A stretch of 34,302 nucleotides of DNA, from contig DXDG01000017.1 in assembly GCA_019115605.1 (NCBI GenBank), positions 1-34,302 on the forward strand, written 5' to 3'. A program made the translations under genes and the position numbers. The notes under the pieces were generated by a model that saw only the letters and a list, made by a program, of their open reading frames with translations, made no database searches and had not been told where the DNA came from. Positions 1-7,835 of the stretch are shown here, piece after piece. Every line of letters begins with the position of its first letter. Within the stretch, counting starts at the first letter, position 1. The stretch is from Candidatus Alistipes faecigallinarum. GTDB taxonomy: Bacteria > Bacteroidota > Bacteroidia > Bacteroidales > Rikenellaceae.

Positions 1-60
1 ACTCGGACCCGCGACCTCAACCTTGGCAAGGTTGCGCTCTACCAACTGAGCTATTTCCGC
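1..60 (-). tRNA. tRNA-Gly (anticodon GCC), 3' end cut by window edge
   Basis: Read on the minus strand, the sequence starts GCGGAAATAGCTCAGTTGGT, a standard acceptor and D-arm. The anticodon stem CAACC/GGTTG encloses the loop TTGCCAA, so the anticodon is GCC (glycine). The T-arm begins (GCGGGTCCGAGT) and runs off the left edge, so the T-stem 3' side, the acceptor 3' strand and any encoded CCA are not visible. The 5' end lies at position 60 and a strong promoter sits just upstream at 86-116. Confidence 0.95.
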
Positions 61-85
61 AAGTGGTGTTTTGCAATTGCGAGTG

Positions 86-116
86 CAAAGGTAGATAAAA
101 AATCCGAATCTCCAAA
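86..116 (-). promoter_or_regulatory. Promoter of tRNA-Gly
   Basis: On the minus strand TACCTTTG (86-93) is preceded by TTTG (113-116) with 19 nt between, matching the Bacteroidetes consensus TTTG-N19/20-TAnnTTTG. The downstream stretch CTTTGCACTCGCAAT is shared exactly with the tRNA-Asp promoter at 23986-24000. Confidence 0.8.
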
Positions 117-339
117 TTTTACGCTGAAAAAAACGGAAAAACTTCAATTCCTCCTTAGATCCGGTCCCGCATCCCCTCCCGAGGACCCGGAAGGCCGGGA
201 CCGTACGGAGATTGCCCGGTTGTCGCACAGAGATCGCCGGTCGCCGGTTGGGACAGGAGCCGGATAATTCCGATCGTTTCGGAGGGAGGAAAAACGGCAT
301 ACGACGGAATTTTTTGTTCGGAATCTCTCTCCGATATAT

Positions 340-347
340 TATCTTTG
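340..347 (+). promoter_or_regulatory. -7 element of the acyl-CoA reductase operon
   Basis: TATCTTTG matches the Bacteroidetes -7 consensus. A TTTG lies at 313-316, somewhat farther upstream than usual (23 nt). The ATG at 353 is only 5 nt after the element, so the transcript is probably leaderless or nearly so. This also argues for the start at 353 over the longer open frame from 212. Confidence 0.65.
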
Positions 348-352
348 TCCTC

Positions 353-1372
353 ATGAAAAGTGCGATTGAACTTTTTGCCGCATTGGGTGAGCGTCTCACG
401 CATTTTGGAGAAGATGTCGCGACTCAGAAAGTGATTCTCCGCGCATCGGCAGAAAATCCGTGGTTCTTGCCCGAGGAGATCCGCCGGGCCGTGGATGCAT
501 TGGTCCGCGAGATGCTTCAGCGCGACAGGTTGCGTAAGTGGCTCTCGGCCTACCCCACGCTTCCCGTGGCACAGCCTGCCGAGGTGCTGGTCATTATGGC
601 GGGAAATATTCCCCTGGTGGGATTTTTCGATCTGCTGTGTGTCGTGGCAAGCGGCCACCGCTGTCGGATCAAGCCATCGGCCAAGGACCGGGTTCTGATG
701 GAGTATGTCGTGCGGACGCTTCGCGAACTCGACCCCGAAGTTCCCATTGCGACAAGCGACGGCGCCGACCAGGCCGTGGATGCCGTGATCGCCACCGGCA
801 GCGACAATGCCAACCGCTATTTCCGCGCGCATTATGCCGGGATCCCCACCCTGCTGCGCGGGCACCGGCAGTCCGTGGCCGTCTTGTCCGGGAGGGAATC
901 CGAACAGGAGCTGAAGGGGCTTGCCGACGATATCTGGGCCTACTCGGGACTGGGATGCCGTAACGTCTCGCTGCTCTTCCTGCCCGAGGGGTACCGGCCC
1001 GAACTTACGATGCCTGTCGTCCATCCGAAATACCGCAACAATTACCTGCAGACCCGGGCGCTGCTAACGATGCAGGGGCATCCGTTCCTCGACCTCGGAG
1101 CGGCCGTCGCCGTCGAGCAGCGGGAATTCCCGACAGCCTTGAGCGAACTCTCCTACTCCTTTTACCGGACGACGGACGAGGTTGCCGCATGGCTTGCCGC
1201 ACACGATGCCGAGCTGCAGTGCGTTGTTACGGAGTGCCTCGAACATCTCCGTCGCGTGGATTTCGGACAGGCACAGTCGCCCCGGCTGACGGACTATCCC
1301 GATGCGCGGAACGTGCTGGCCTGGCTTGCGGAAATCACGCCCCGACACGAAACTGCCAACATCAAAAAATAA
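353..1372 (+). CDS. LuxC-type acyl-CoA reductase
   Basis: This 339-residue protein resembles the LuxC/acyl-CoA reductase family, NADPH-dependent enzymes of the aldehyde dehydrogenase superfamily that reduce acyl-CoA to aldehyde. Visible signatures are VIMAGNIPLVGF (about residues 80-91), the region expected to bind nucleotide, RIKPSAKDR (105-113), and SGLGCRNVS with the likely catalytic Cys202. No luxD or luxE neighbour is seen, so bioluminescence is not implied; in Bacteroidetes these are stand-alone genes of uncertain physiological substrate. The start at 353 was chosen because the promoter element ends at 347. The next gene begins 9 nt after the stop, which suggests one transcript through miaA. 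Family assignment is fairly sure; the substrate is unknown. Confidence 0.8.
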   Translation: MKSAIELFAALGERLTHFGEDVATQKVILRASAENPWFLPEEIRRAVDALVREMLQRDRLRKWLSAYPTLPVAQPAEVLVIMAGNIPLVGFFDLLCVVASGHRCRIKPSAKDRVLMEYVVRTLRELDPEVPIATSDGADQAVDAVIATGSDNANRYFRAHYAGIPTLLRGHRQSVAVLSGRESEQELKGLADDIWAYSGLGCRNVSLLFLPEGYRPELTMPVVHPKYRNNYLQTRALLTMQGHPFLDLGAAVAVEQREFPTALSELSYSFYRTTDEVAAWLAAHDAELQCVVTECLEHLRRVDFGQAQSPRLTDYPDARNVLAWLAEITPRHETANIKK

Positions 1373-1381
1373 CCCGAACCT

Positions 1382-2539
1382 ATGAAACGATTACTCCTGC
1401 TGGCCGCAATATGCGCGTCGGGATGTGCCCCGGAGGCGGAACCGGCCTCCGGACTTCCGGATTTTCTGCATGCCACCTACTCGGTGGAGAGCCTTTTGAG
1501 CGAGGCGGAGCTGTCGAATCCGGGTTACGACGCCTTCGACTTCATCTACCTGATGGCGACGCCCGCCGAGTGGCCGACGATCGACTTCGACCTGCCGCGG
1601 GATGAAATCGTCGCCCTGGCCGATGCCTTCGACTACACCCGGGCCGGAGGCCACATGCCGCTCGTTCCGCAGATGGTCCGCAAGGCCCACGAGGCCGGGA
1701 CGAAGATCCTGCTCTGCTTCGGCGGGCAGAAGGAGTTCCTGCCCTTCCTCGAAAAGCCCGGGCGGCTGCTGAATCTCGAAGCCTACATGGTGCGTCTGGT
1801 CGCCGACAACGACTTCGACGGCCTGGACATCGACTGGGAGATCACCCTCGACAAGGAGCTGCATGCCGGGATGATGAACCGCCTGCGTGCGAGCCTCGAT
1901 TCGCTTGCCGAAGAACGCAACAAAACCTATTACCTGACAACCGCCCTGAGCATCGACCATGTCTATGACCGGCCGCTGGCCGACAGTCTGAGCCGGGCCG
2001 TCGACTGGATCAACGTCATGTCCTACGACATGTGCGACGGCATCTGGGGCAGCACCCCTTCGCACAACACTTCGATGGTCAGGCTGCGCGAAAAGCTGGC
2101 CCACTGGGCGCCCTTTGACCGGCAGCAGCTGTGTCTGGGCCTGGCCAACTACGGATTCTACTACAAGGGGCTGAAACCCGGCGAGAAGGCCGACGGACCG
2201 TTGAGCCGCTACGGCTCCTATATTGCCTATCGGGAGTTCCTGCCCCGCGTGGAGACGGGCGGCTGGACCGAGGAGTATGATCCCGAGGCGGAGGTCTCCT
2301 ACTACTTCTCACCCGATCGCGAAGAGTTCGTAACGATCGAGAATCCCGTGTCGATGCGCCGCAAGATCGAGTGGATCACGGCCAACGGCTTCCGCGGCGT
2401 CTTCTGGTGGGAGTTCCACCACGACTATGTGGCTCCCACAGCCGAGCAGCCCGCCGGACGCCACTATCTGATCGATGTGGTTACGGATTTTCTGAACGGT
2501 GCGGAGGACGGGATCTCGAAAAATACGGGAAATCAATAA
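1382..2539 (+). CDS. GH18-like glycoside hydrolase lipoprotein
   Basis: The 385-residue product starts with a short lipoprotein signal (KRLLLLAAICASGC) whose lipobox cysteine is Cys15, so it should be lipid-anchored in the envelope. The sequence DFDGLDIDWE (residues 144-153) matches the GH18 DxxDxDxE motif, with Glu153 as candidate catalytic acid. YDM near the middle and FWWEFHHD near the C-terminus resemble the later barrel strands of this family (chitinases and endo-beta-N-acetylglucosaminidases). There is no carbohydrate-binding module. In Bacteroidales, such GH18 lipoproteins often act on host or dietary N-glycans; here no SusCD pair is adjacent, so the substrate is open. It lies 9 nt after the acyl-CoA reductase gene and 19 nt before the next gene. 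Confidence 0.85.
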   Translation: MKRLLLLAAICASGCAPEAEPASGLPDFLHATYSVESLLSEAELSNPGYDAFDFIYLMATPAEWPTIDFDLPRDEIVALADAFDYTRAGGHMPLVPQMVRKAHEAGTKILLCFGGQKEFLPFLEKPGRLLNLEAYMVRLVADNDFDGLDIDWEITLDKELHAGMMNRLRASLDSLAEERNKTYYLTTALSIDHVYDRPLADSLSRAVDWINVMSYDMCDGIWGSTPSHNTSMVRLREKLAHWAPFDRQQLCLGLANYGFYYKGLKPGEKADGPLSRYGSYIAYREFLPRVETGGWTEEYDPEAEVSYYFSPDREEFVTIENPVSMRRKIEWITANGFRGVFWWEFHHDYVAPTAEQPAGRHYLIDVVTDFLNGAEDGISKNTGNQ

Positions 2540-2558
2540 ATCATAAAACGATACTGCA

Positions 2559-3074
2559 ATGTCAATGGTATTCCGATTCCGGATGTTGAGCGACGAAAAC
2601 GACCATTTCGTGCGCGATTACGAGGTGATGTACGACACGACACTGCTCGAATTCCACAACTTCATTCTCGATGCGCTGGAGTACGAGCCCTGCATGACCT
2701 CGTTCTTCACGGCCGACGACCGCTGGGAGAAGCAGCGGGAGTTCACCCTGATGGATATGGGCGACGGCGCGGGTGAGGGCCCCGAAACGATGGAAAACGT
2801 CCGTCTGGGGCAGATCATCCATCATCTGCGCGATAGGCTGATCTACCTCTTCGACATGTTCGGCGACCGGGCCTACTACCTCGAACTGACGGGTGCTTAC
2901 GAAGCCGACCCGCAGGCCTCCTATCCGCGGGAGATCTATGCCGTGGCAGAGGCCCCGGACCAGTACGACCCCTCGAAGAACCGTGACGAGGAGGACGAGG
3001 GTTCGGCCTTCGAGGAGATGATGGGCGACTTCAGCGATTTCGAAGGCGACGACAACTACGACGATGAGTATTAA
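2559..3074 (+). CDS. Plasmid pRiA4b ORF-3-like acidic protein
   Basis: The 171-residue product resembles the pRiA4b ORF-3 family (also annotated as IS1096 element passenger TnpR family) seen in many Bacteroidetes chromosomes. Supporting features are the N-terminal FRFRMLSDENDHFVRDYEV, the central EPCMTSFFTADDRWEKQREF, and IYLFDMFGDRAYYLEL. The last 35 residues or so are extremely acidic (DEEDEGSAFEEMMGDFSDFEGDDNYDDEY region). There is no signal peptide and no membrane segment, so it is probably cytoplasmic. No biochemical role is established for this family and there is no transposase nearby, so the IS-passenger label should not be read as evidence of mobility. Its last 11 nt overlap the start of miaA, which suggests translational coupling. 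Confidence 0.7.
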   Translation: MSMVFRFRMLSDENDHFVRDYEVMYDTTLLEFHNFILDALEYEPCMTSFFTADDRWEKQREFTLMDMGDGAGEGPETMENVRLGQIIHHLRDRLIYLFDMFGDRAYYLELTGAYEADPQASYPREIYAVAEAPDQYDPSKNRDEEDEGSAFEEMMGDFSDFEGDDNYDDEY

Positions 3075-3978
3075 ACGGCTGCTGGTGATCGTAGGACCCA
3101 CCGGATCGGGCAAGACGGACTTGAGTCTGCGCGTGGCCCGGCGTTACGGTGCGCCGATCCTTTCGACCGACTCGCGGCAGTTCTACCGCGGGATGGCCAT
3201 CGGCACGGCGCAGCCTACGGTCGAAGAGCAGCAATTGGTTGAGCATCATTTCATCGCCTCGCACGATATCACGGAGGGCTTGAACTGCGGTACCTATGAG
3301 CAGGAAGCGCTGGCCTGTCTCGAATGGCTTTTCGCCACGCATGACGATGTGGTGGCCGTAGGCGGCTCGGGGCTCTATGTCCAGGCCCTGTGCGACGGGA
3401 TGGACGACCTGCCGCAGGCCGACGGGGCGCTGCGCACCCGACTGATGGAGCGGCTGCACGACGGAGGGCTTGAACCCCTTGCCGCGGAGCTTCGGGAGCT
3501 TGATCCGGCCTACTGCGCAACGGCTGACTTGCATAATCCGGCGCGGGTGGTCCGGGCCCTTGAGGTGTGCCTGCAGACGGGACGCCCCTACTCGGAGCAG
3601 CGTCTGGGCACGCGTCGTGAACGTCCCTTCCGGACGTTGAAGATCGGTGTCGAACTGCCCCGTGAGGTGCTCTACGAGCGGATCAACCGCCGCGTCGACC
3701 GGATGCTGGACGATGGGCTGGTGGACGAGGCCCGCTGGCTCTACCCCCATCGGGCGCTGAATGCCCTGCAGACGGTCGGCTACCGCGAACTGTTCGACTG
3801 GTTCGACGGCCGCACGACCTATGAGGAGGCCGTGGAGCTCATCAAGCGCAACACGCGCCGCTATGCCAAGCGGCAGATGACCTGGTTCCGGCGCGATGCG
3901 GAGATTCGTTGGTTCGCACCCGATGACGACGAGGCGATCTTCGCCTGCATCGACCGCTTCCGGAGCGTCGAAGCGTGA
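3064..3978 (+). CDS. miaA: tRNA dimethylallyltransferase MiaA
   Basis: MiaA transfers a dimethylallyl group to N6 of A37 in tRNAs that read codons beginning with U. The 304-residue protein has the expected length. It shows the P-loop GPTGSGKT (residues 11-18), the substrate motif STDSRQFYRGMAIGTAQPT, VGGSGLYVQAL, and NPARVVRALEV. Near the C-terminus VGYRELFDWFDG and KRNTRRYAKRQMTWFRRD fit the family's tRNA-binding end. It starts inside the end of the preceding gene (11-nt overlap). A hairpin with a T tract follows the stop, so it is probably the last gene of the operon. The next gene is a tRNA-Leu(UAA), which by its A36 anticodon base is a typical MiaA substrate. Confidence 0.95.
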   Translation: MSIKRLLVIVGPTGSGKTDLSLRVARRYGAPILSTDSRQFYRGMAIGTAQPTVEEQQLVEHHFIASHDITEGLNCGTYEQEALACLEWLFATHDDVVAVGGSGLYVQALCDGMDDLPQADGALRTRLMERLHDGGLEPLAAELRELDPAYCATADLHNPARVVRALEVCLQTGRPYSEQRLGTRRERPFRTLKIGVELPREVLYERINRRVDRMLDDGLVDEARWLYPHRALNALQTVGYRELFDWFDGRTTYEEAVELIKRNTRRYAKRQMTWFRRDAEIRWFAPDDDEAIFACIDRFRSVEA

Positions 3979-3982
3979 TTTT

Positions 3983-4004
3983 CGGCCGAAGGCCGTGCTT
4001 TTTT
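3983..4004 (+). terminator. Terminator after miaA
   Basis: CGGCC-GAA-GGCCG is followed by a run of T at 3999-4004. The stem is short but GC-only. The TTTG of the tRNA-Leu promoter overlaps the end of the T tract. Confidence 0.6.
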
Positions 4005-4033
4005 GGCGGTTCGCAAATTATTTCGTACTTTTG
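4002..4033 (+). promoter_or_regulatory. Promoter of tRNA-Leu
   Basis: TTTG (4002-4005) and TACTTTTG (4026-4033) are separated by 20 nt, which matches the Bacteroidetes consensus. The tRNA begins 27 nt after the -7 element, leaving a short 5' leader for RNase P to remove. Confidence 0.7.
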
Positions 4034-4060
4034 CCGGCGTCTTCCCGCCGGGAAGTCCGG

Positions 4061-4149
4061 GCTCGGATGGTGGAATAGGTAGACACGCCGGACTTAAAAT
4101 CCTGTGGCCAGCAATGGCCGTGCGGGTTCGATTCCCGCTCCGAGTACCA
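4061..4149 (+). tRNA. tRNA-Leu (anticodon TAA) with encoded CCA
   Basis: The acceptor strand GCTCGGA pairs with TCCGAGT, the anticodon loop CTTAAAA gives anticodon TAA, and a long variable arm (GTGGCC-AGCAAT-GGCCGT) follows, as expected for a class II leucine tRNA. The T-arm is GCGGGTTCGATTCCCGC. The discriminator base is A (4146) and CCA is encoded at 4147-4149. The total is 89 nt. Confidence 0.96.
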
Positions 4150-4152
4150 ACA

Positions 4153-4194
4153 AAAGCCGTTGCCGGATCTCCTCCGGCGGCGGCTTTCCGTTTT
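4153..4194 (+). terminator. Terminator after tRNA-Leu
   Basis: A 14-bp stem pairs AAAGCCGTTGCCGG (4153-4166) with CCGGCGGCGGCTTT (4174-4187), including two G-U pairs. The loop is 7 nt and TTTT follows at 4191-4194. Confidence 0.8.
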
Positions 4195-4306
4195 CCGGGG
4201 GTTCATCCGGGCATTGAACCGGTTGGGTTCCCGGCGACGGCGACGGTTTCCGGGACGTTTTGCCCGCGGATCCGCATCCGGGCGGACAACTTTAAGGATA
4301 AATGCG

Positions 4307-4314
4307 TATTTTTG
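4307..4314 (+). promoter_or_regulatory. -7 element of the GNAT-nitrilase gene
   Basis: TATTTTTG fits TAnnTTTG; no clear TTTG box is seen at -33. The ATG at 4342 lies 27 nt downstream. The element supports starting the protein at 4342 rather than in the long upstream open frame that runs through tRNA-Leu. Confidence 0.55.
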
Positions 4315-4341
4315 CGCCGTATTACGGAAAAACTGAGAGTG

Positions 4342-5877
4342 ATGGCAGATTCGATGCACAAGATCAACAAGGTCGAGGTCCGCAATCTCCAGATGGAGGA
4401 TTACGGACAGTTGGCCCAGTCCTTTACGCGCGTCTATGCGGACAAGGATGTCTTCTGGACCCGTGAGCAGATCCACAAGCTCGTCGAGATCTTTCCCGAA
4501 GGGCAGATCGTAACGGTCGTGGACGACAAGATCGTGGGCTGTGCTCTCTCGATCATCGTCGATTACGACATGGTCAAGGGCGACCACACCTACGCCAAGG
4601 TTACGGGCAATGAAACCTTCTGCACGCACAATCCGAAGGGCAACATCCTCTACGGCATCGAGGTTTTCATCCACCCCGAATACCGGGGGCTGCGTCTGGC
4701 GCGACGCATGTACGACTACCGCAAGGAGCTGTGCGAGAAGCTCAACCTGAAGGCGATCATGTTCGGGGGGCGCATTCCCAACTATTACAAGTACGCCGAC
4801 CGGATGCGTCCGAAGGAGTATATCGAGAAGGTCCGTTCGCGCGAGATCTACGATCCGGTGCTGACCTTCCAGCTCTCGAACGACTTCCATGTGCGGCGCG
4901 TCATGCCCAACTACCTGCCCAATGACGAGGAGTCGTGCCACTGCGCGACGCTCCTGCAGTGGGACAACATCTACTACCAGCCGCCCACGCAGGAGTTCGT
5001 CGACAAGAAGACCACCGTGCGTGTCGGACTGGTGCAGTGGCAGATGCGCAGCTACAAGACGCTCGACGACGTCTTCGAGCAGGTCGAGTTCTTCGTCGAT
5101 GCCGTATCGGACTACAAGAGCGACTTCGTGCTCTTCCCCGAGTATTTCAACGCACCGCTCATGGCCAAGTTCAACAACCTGGGCGAGGCGCAGTCGATCC
5201 GCGGCCTGGCCCAGTATACGGAGGAGATACGCGACCGTTTCGTCGAGCTGGCCATCAGCTACAACATCAACATCATTACGGGCAGCATGCCCTACATCAA
5301 GGCCGACGGCGCCCTCTACAACGTGGGATTCCTCTGCCGGCGCGACGGTTCGTACGACATGTACGAGAAGGTGCACGTTACGCCCGACGAGGTCAAAAGC
5401 TGGGGTTTGAGCGGCGGCCGCATGGTGCAGACCTTCGACACGGACTGTGCGCGTATCGGCGTGCTGATCTGCTACGACGTGGAGTTCCCCGAACTGTCGC
5501 GCATCATGGCCGATCAGGGTATGCAAATCCTCTTCGTGCCCTTCCTCACCGATACGCAGAACGGTTATTCGCGCGTGAGGGTCTGCGCACAGGCACGGGC
5601 CATTGAGAACGAGTGTTTCGTGGCGATTGCCGGCAGCGTCGGCAACCTGCCCCGCGTGCACAACATGGATATCCAGTATGCCCAGTCGGGAGTCTTCACG
5701 CCGTGCGACTTTGCCTTCCCGACCGACGGCAAACGCGCCGAGGCGACGCCCAATACGGAGATGATCCTCATCTCGGATGTCGACCTGGATCTGCTCAGCG
5801 AGCTGCACACCTACGGCAGCGTGCGCAACCTGCGCGACCGCAGACACGACCTATACGAGTTGAGACTCAAGAAATAA
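4342..5877 (+). CDS. GNAT acetyltransferase-nitrilase superfamily fusion protein
   Basis: The 511-residue product joins an N-terminal GNAT-like domain (about residues 10-215) to a carbon-nitrogen hydrolase domain (about 230-500). GNAT features include GIEVFIHPEYRGLRLARRMYDYRKEL, the likely acetyl-CoA loop. The hydrolase shows the full Glu-Lys-Cys triad: Glu267 in LFPEYF, Lys343 in YEKVHVTPDE and Cys377 in LICYDVEFPE. Such fusions are known (for example B. subtilis YhcX) and are widespread in Bacteroidetes, but their amide substrate is not established. No signal peptide is present, so it is cytoplasmic. The gene stands alone between its own promoter and a strong terminator. An alternative ATG lies four codons downstream. 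Confidence 0.88.
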   Translation: MADSMHKINKVEVRNLQMEDYGQLAQSFTRVYADKDVFWTREQIHKLVEIFPEGQIVTVVDDKIVGCALSIIVDYDMVKGDHTYAKVTGNETFCTHNPKGNILYGIEVFIHPEYRGLRLARRMYDYRKELCEKLNLKAIMFGGRIPNYYKYADRMRPKEYIEKVRSREIYDPVLTFQLSNDFHVRRVMPNYLPNDEESCHCATLLQWDNIYYQPPTQEFVDKKTTVRVGLVQWQMRSYKTLDDVFEQVEFFVDAVSDYKSDFVLFPEYFNAPLMAKFNNLGEAQSIRGLAQYTEEIRDRFVELAISYNINIITGSMPYIKADGALYNVGFLCRRDGSYDMYEKVHVTPDEVKSWGLSGGRMVQTFDTDCARIGVLICYDVEFPELSRIMADQGMQILFVPFLTDTQNGYSRVRVCAQARAIENECFVAIAGSVGNLPRVHNMDIQYAQSGVFTPCDFAFPTDGKRAEATPNTEMILISDVDLDLLSELHTYGSVRNLRDRRHDLYELRLKK

Positions 5878-5895
5878 CCCGGTCTTCGCAGCGAG

Positions 5896-5927
5896 AAAAA
5901 GCCCTCCCGGATTCCGGGAGGGCTTTT
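5896..5927. terminator. Bidirectional terminator after the GNAT-nitrilase gene
   Basis: GCCCTCCCGG-ATT-CCGGGAGGGC (5901-5923) is flanked by AAAAA on the left and TTTT on the right, so it can stop transcription from either strand. Confidence 0.9.
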
Positions 5928-6096
5928 CACACACACAAACATTAACAATACAAACAATGCAATGGCGAAATACCAGATCTTGTTTCTGCTGCAAAGGTCG
6001 CATGAAAAATTCAGCCGCACAATCACAAGAAATAGGTATTTTGCACCGTTAATTGTTTCCGGAAGCGGTTTTTGCGTTGTGCGAAGACGCATTCTG

Positions 6097-6127
6097 TTTT
6101 GAAATTCAAAATAATGCACTATCTTTG
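6097..6127 (+). promoter_or_regulatory. Promoter of rho
   Basis: TTTTG (6097-6101) and TATCTTTG (6120-6127) are 18 nt apart. The rho ATG is at 6194, giving a 5' leader of roughly 60 nt. The region from 5928 to 6193 holds no convincing gene; a possible minus-strand small RNA is discussed in the findings. Confidence 0.75.
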
Positions 6128-6193
6128 CTGGCGAATTCCAGAGGAGCGGACGATCGTCCGGGTCCGAAATCACAAACCATCTAATTGGAACAT

Positions 6194-7816
6194 ATGCAGG
6201 ATTTGAATGCGCTGAAGGGAAAGAGCCTTGCCGAATTGCGCGAGATCGCAAGGGCGCTGGGCATTGGGAATGTCATGTTGAAAAAGCGCGAACTGTTGGA
6301 AAAGATAGCGGAGACGGCTGCCTCGGCGGATGCGGCCCCAGCGGCAGCTCCGCAGGCCGGGGAGGCTGCGGAGCGGAAGCCCCGGGGACGCCGTCCGCGG
6401 CTTGCACGCAGCGAACCGGCGGCGCAGCATGCCGCACAGGCTCCGGAAACCCCGGCAGCCCCGGCGGAGGAGGCTGCGGCTCCCGAGAAGCCGGCCGTGC
6501 CGGAACCCTCTCCCGCGGAGTCCGAGGCCCCGAAGGCGGAGTCTCCAAAAACGGAGCCCAAGCGCCGCGGGCGCAAACCCAAGGCACAGGCGCAGGCCGA
6601 GGCCCATGCGGCGGAAAAGCACGCCGCGGCCGAAGAGAAGAGTGCCGAGGCGGCTTCCGCCCCCTCGCTCGACGAGGAGGTGATCACCAAGGACGACTTT
6701 GCCGGAGAGATCGAGGGCGAAGGCGTGCTGGAGGTCATGCCCGACGGCTACGGATTCCTCCGTTCAGCGGACTACAACTACCTCAATTCGCCGGATGACA
6801 TCTATGTTTCGCCTTCGCAGATCAAGCTCTTCGGACTGAAGCCCGGCGACACGGTGAACGGCGTGATCCGTCCCCCGAAGGAGGGCGAGAAGTATTTCCC
6901 GCTGGTGCGTGTGAACGAGATCAACGGCCTGAAGCCCGACTATATCCGCGACCGCGTGCAGTTCGAGTACATGACGCCGCTCTTCCCGAGCGAGAAGTTC
7001 TGCCTAACGGGCAACGGCCACAACAACCTCTCGACGCGCATCGTCGATCTCTTCTCGCCGATCGGCAAGGGACAGCGTGCGCTGATCGTCGCCCAGCCCA
7101 AGACCGGTAAGACGATGCTTCTGCAGTCGATCGCCAACGCCATTGCGGACAACCATCCGGAGGTCTACATGATCGTGCTGCTGATCGACGAACGTCCGGA
7201 GGAGGTTACCGAGATGGCCCGCAATGTCAAGGCCGAGGTGGTCGCCTCGACCTTCGACGAGCAGGCGTCGCGCCATGTGAAGGTGGCCGAGATGGTGCTC
7301 GAGAAGGCCAAGCGCATGGTCGAGTGCGGCCACGACGTGGTGATCTTCCTCGATTCGATCACGCGTCTTGCGCGTGCCTACAACTCCGTGCAGCCCGCTT
7401 CGGGCAAGGTGCTCTCGGGCGGTGTCGATGCCAATGCGCTGCACAAGCCCAAGCGTTTCTTCGGCGCGGCGCGCAATACGGAGGAGAAGGGTTCGCTGAC
7501 GATCATCGCCACGGCGCTCATCGATACCGGTTCGAAGATGGACGAGGTGATTTTCGAGGAGTTCAAGGGCACGGGCAACATGGAGCTGCAGCTGGACCGC
7601 AAGCTTGCGAACAAGCGCGTCTACCCCGCTGTCGATGTCATTGCCTCGGGTACGCGGCGTGAGGATCTGCTCCTTTCGCGCGAGGTGATGAACCGCACGT
7701 GGGTGCTGCGCAAGTACCTCTCGGACATGACCCCTGTCGAGGCTATGGAGTTCCTCCAAAAGCAGATGGGGCTGACGAGCACCAACGAGGAGTTCCTCGC
7801 CACGATGAACCATTGA
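6194..7816 (+). CDS. rho: Transcription termination factor Rho
   Basis: Rho is the hexameric RNA-dependent ATPase that ends transcripts. The 541-residue protein has the N-terminal helical segment ([12 protein letters not shown]), an OB-fold RNA-binding part ([15 protein letters not shown]), the P-loop AQPKTGKT (residues 300-307), and Walker [15 protein letters not shown] with Asp387. [20 protein letters not shown] and the [21 protein letters not shown] segment are also typical. Between about residues 45 and 165 lies an Ala/Pro/Glu/Lys-rich low-complexity insertion, which makes the protein about 120 residues longer than E. coli Rho. Such insertions are common in Bacteroidetes and may bind RNA or promote condensation, but that is inference here. 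ATG 6194 was chosen; a TTG at 6185 is in frame. The next gene follows after 19 nt. Confidence 0.96.
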   Translation: MQDLNALKGKSLAELREIARALGIGNVMLKKRELLEKIAETAASADAAPAAAPQAGEAAERKPRGRRPRLARSEPAAQHAAQAPETPAAPAEEAAAPEKPAVPEPSPAESEAPKAESPKTEPKRRGRKPKAQAQAEAHAAEKHAAAEEKSAEAASAPSLDEEVITKDDFAGEIEGEGVLEVMPDGYGFLRSADYNYLNSPDDIYVSPSQIKLFGLKPGDTVNGVIRPPKEGEKYFPLVRVNEINGLKPDYIRDRVQFEYMTPLFPSEKFCLTGNGHNNLSTRIVDLFSPIGKGQRALIVAQPKTGKTMLLQSIANAIADNHPEVYMIVLLIDERPEEVTEMARNVKAEVVASTFDEQASRHVKVAEMVLEKAKRMVECGHDVVIFLDSITRLARAYNSVQPASGKVLSGGVDANALHKPKRFFGAARNTEEKGSLTIIATALIDTGSKMDEVIFEEFKGTGNMELQLDRKLANKRVYPAVDVIASGTRREDLLLSREVMNRTWVLRKYLSDMTPVEAMEFLQKQMGLTSTNEEFLATMNH

Positions 7817-7835
7817 TCCGGCAGCAGCTGAATGC

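Larger units (their letters stand above)
61..352. other. Intergenic region between tRNA-Gly and the acyl-CoA reductase gene
   Basis: These 292 bases hold the minus-strand tRNA-Gly promoter (86-116) and, at the right end, the plus-strand promoter at 340-347. Between them an inverted repeat pairs CGGTCCCG (162-169) with CGGGACCG (196-203). It has no T tract and its role is unknown. No convincing gene is seen; open frames here are chance frames of GC-rich DNA. Confidence 0.5.

Noticed and set aside
2559..3074. An insertion sequence remnant, from the IS1096-passenger label of the pRiA4b ORF-3 family
   Set aside because: There is no transposase, terminal inverted repeat or target duplication nearby, and the gene is tightly packed in an operon with miaA.
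4003..4341. Extension of the GNAT-nitrilase protein upstream through tRNA-Leu
   Set aside because: The frame is open by chance. It runs through a clear tRNA gene, a terminator and the gene's own promoter; the conserved GNAT domain starts after 4342.
4018..5847. A 609-codon minus-strand open frame opposite the GNAT-nitrilase gene
   Set aside because: GC-rich coding DNA leaves the opposite strand open. The translation shows no recognisable domain, is rich in His, Asp and Val as expected from the complement, and runs through the tRNA.
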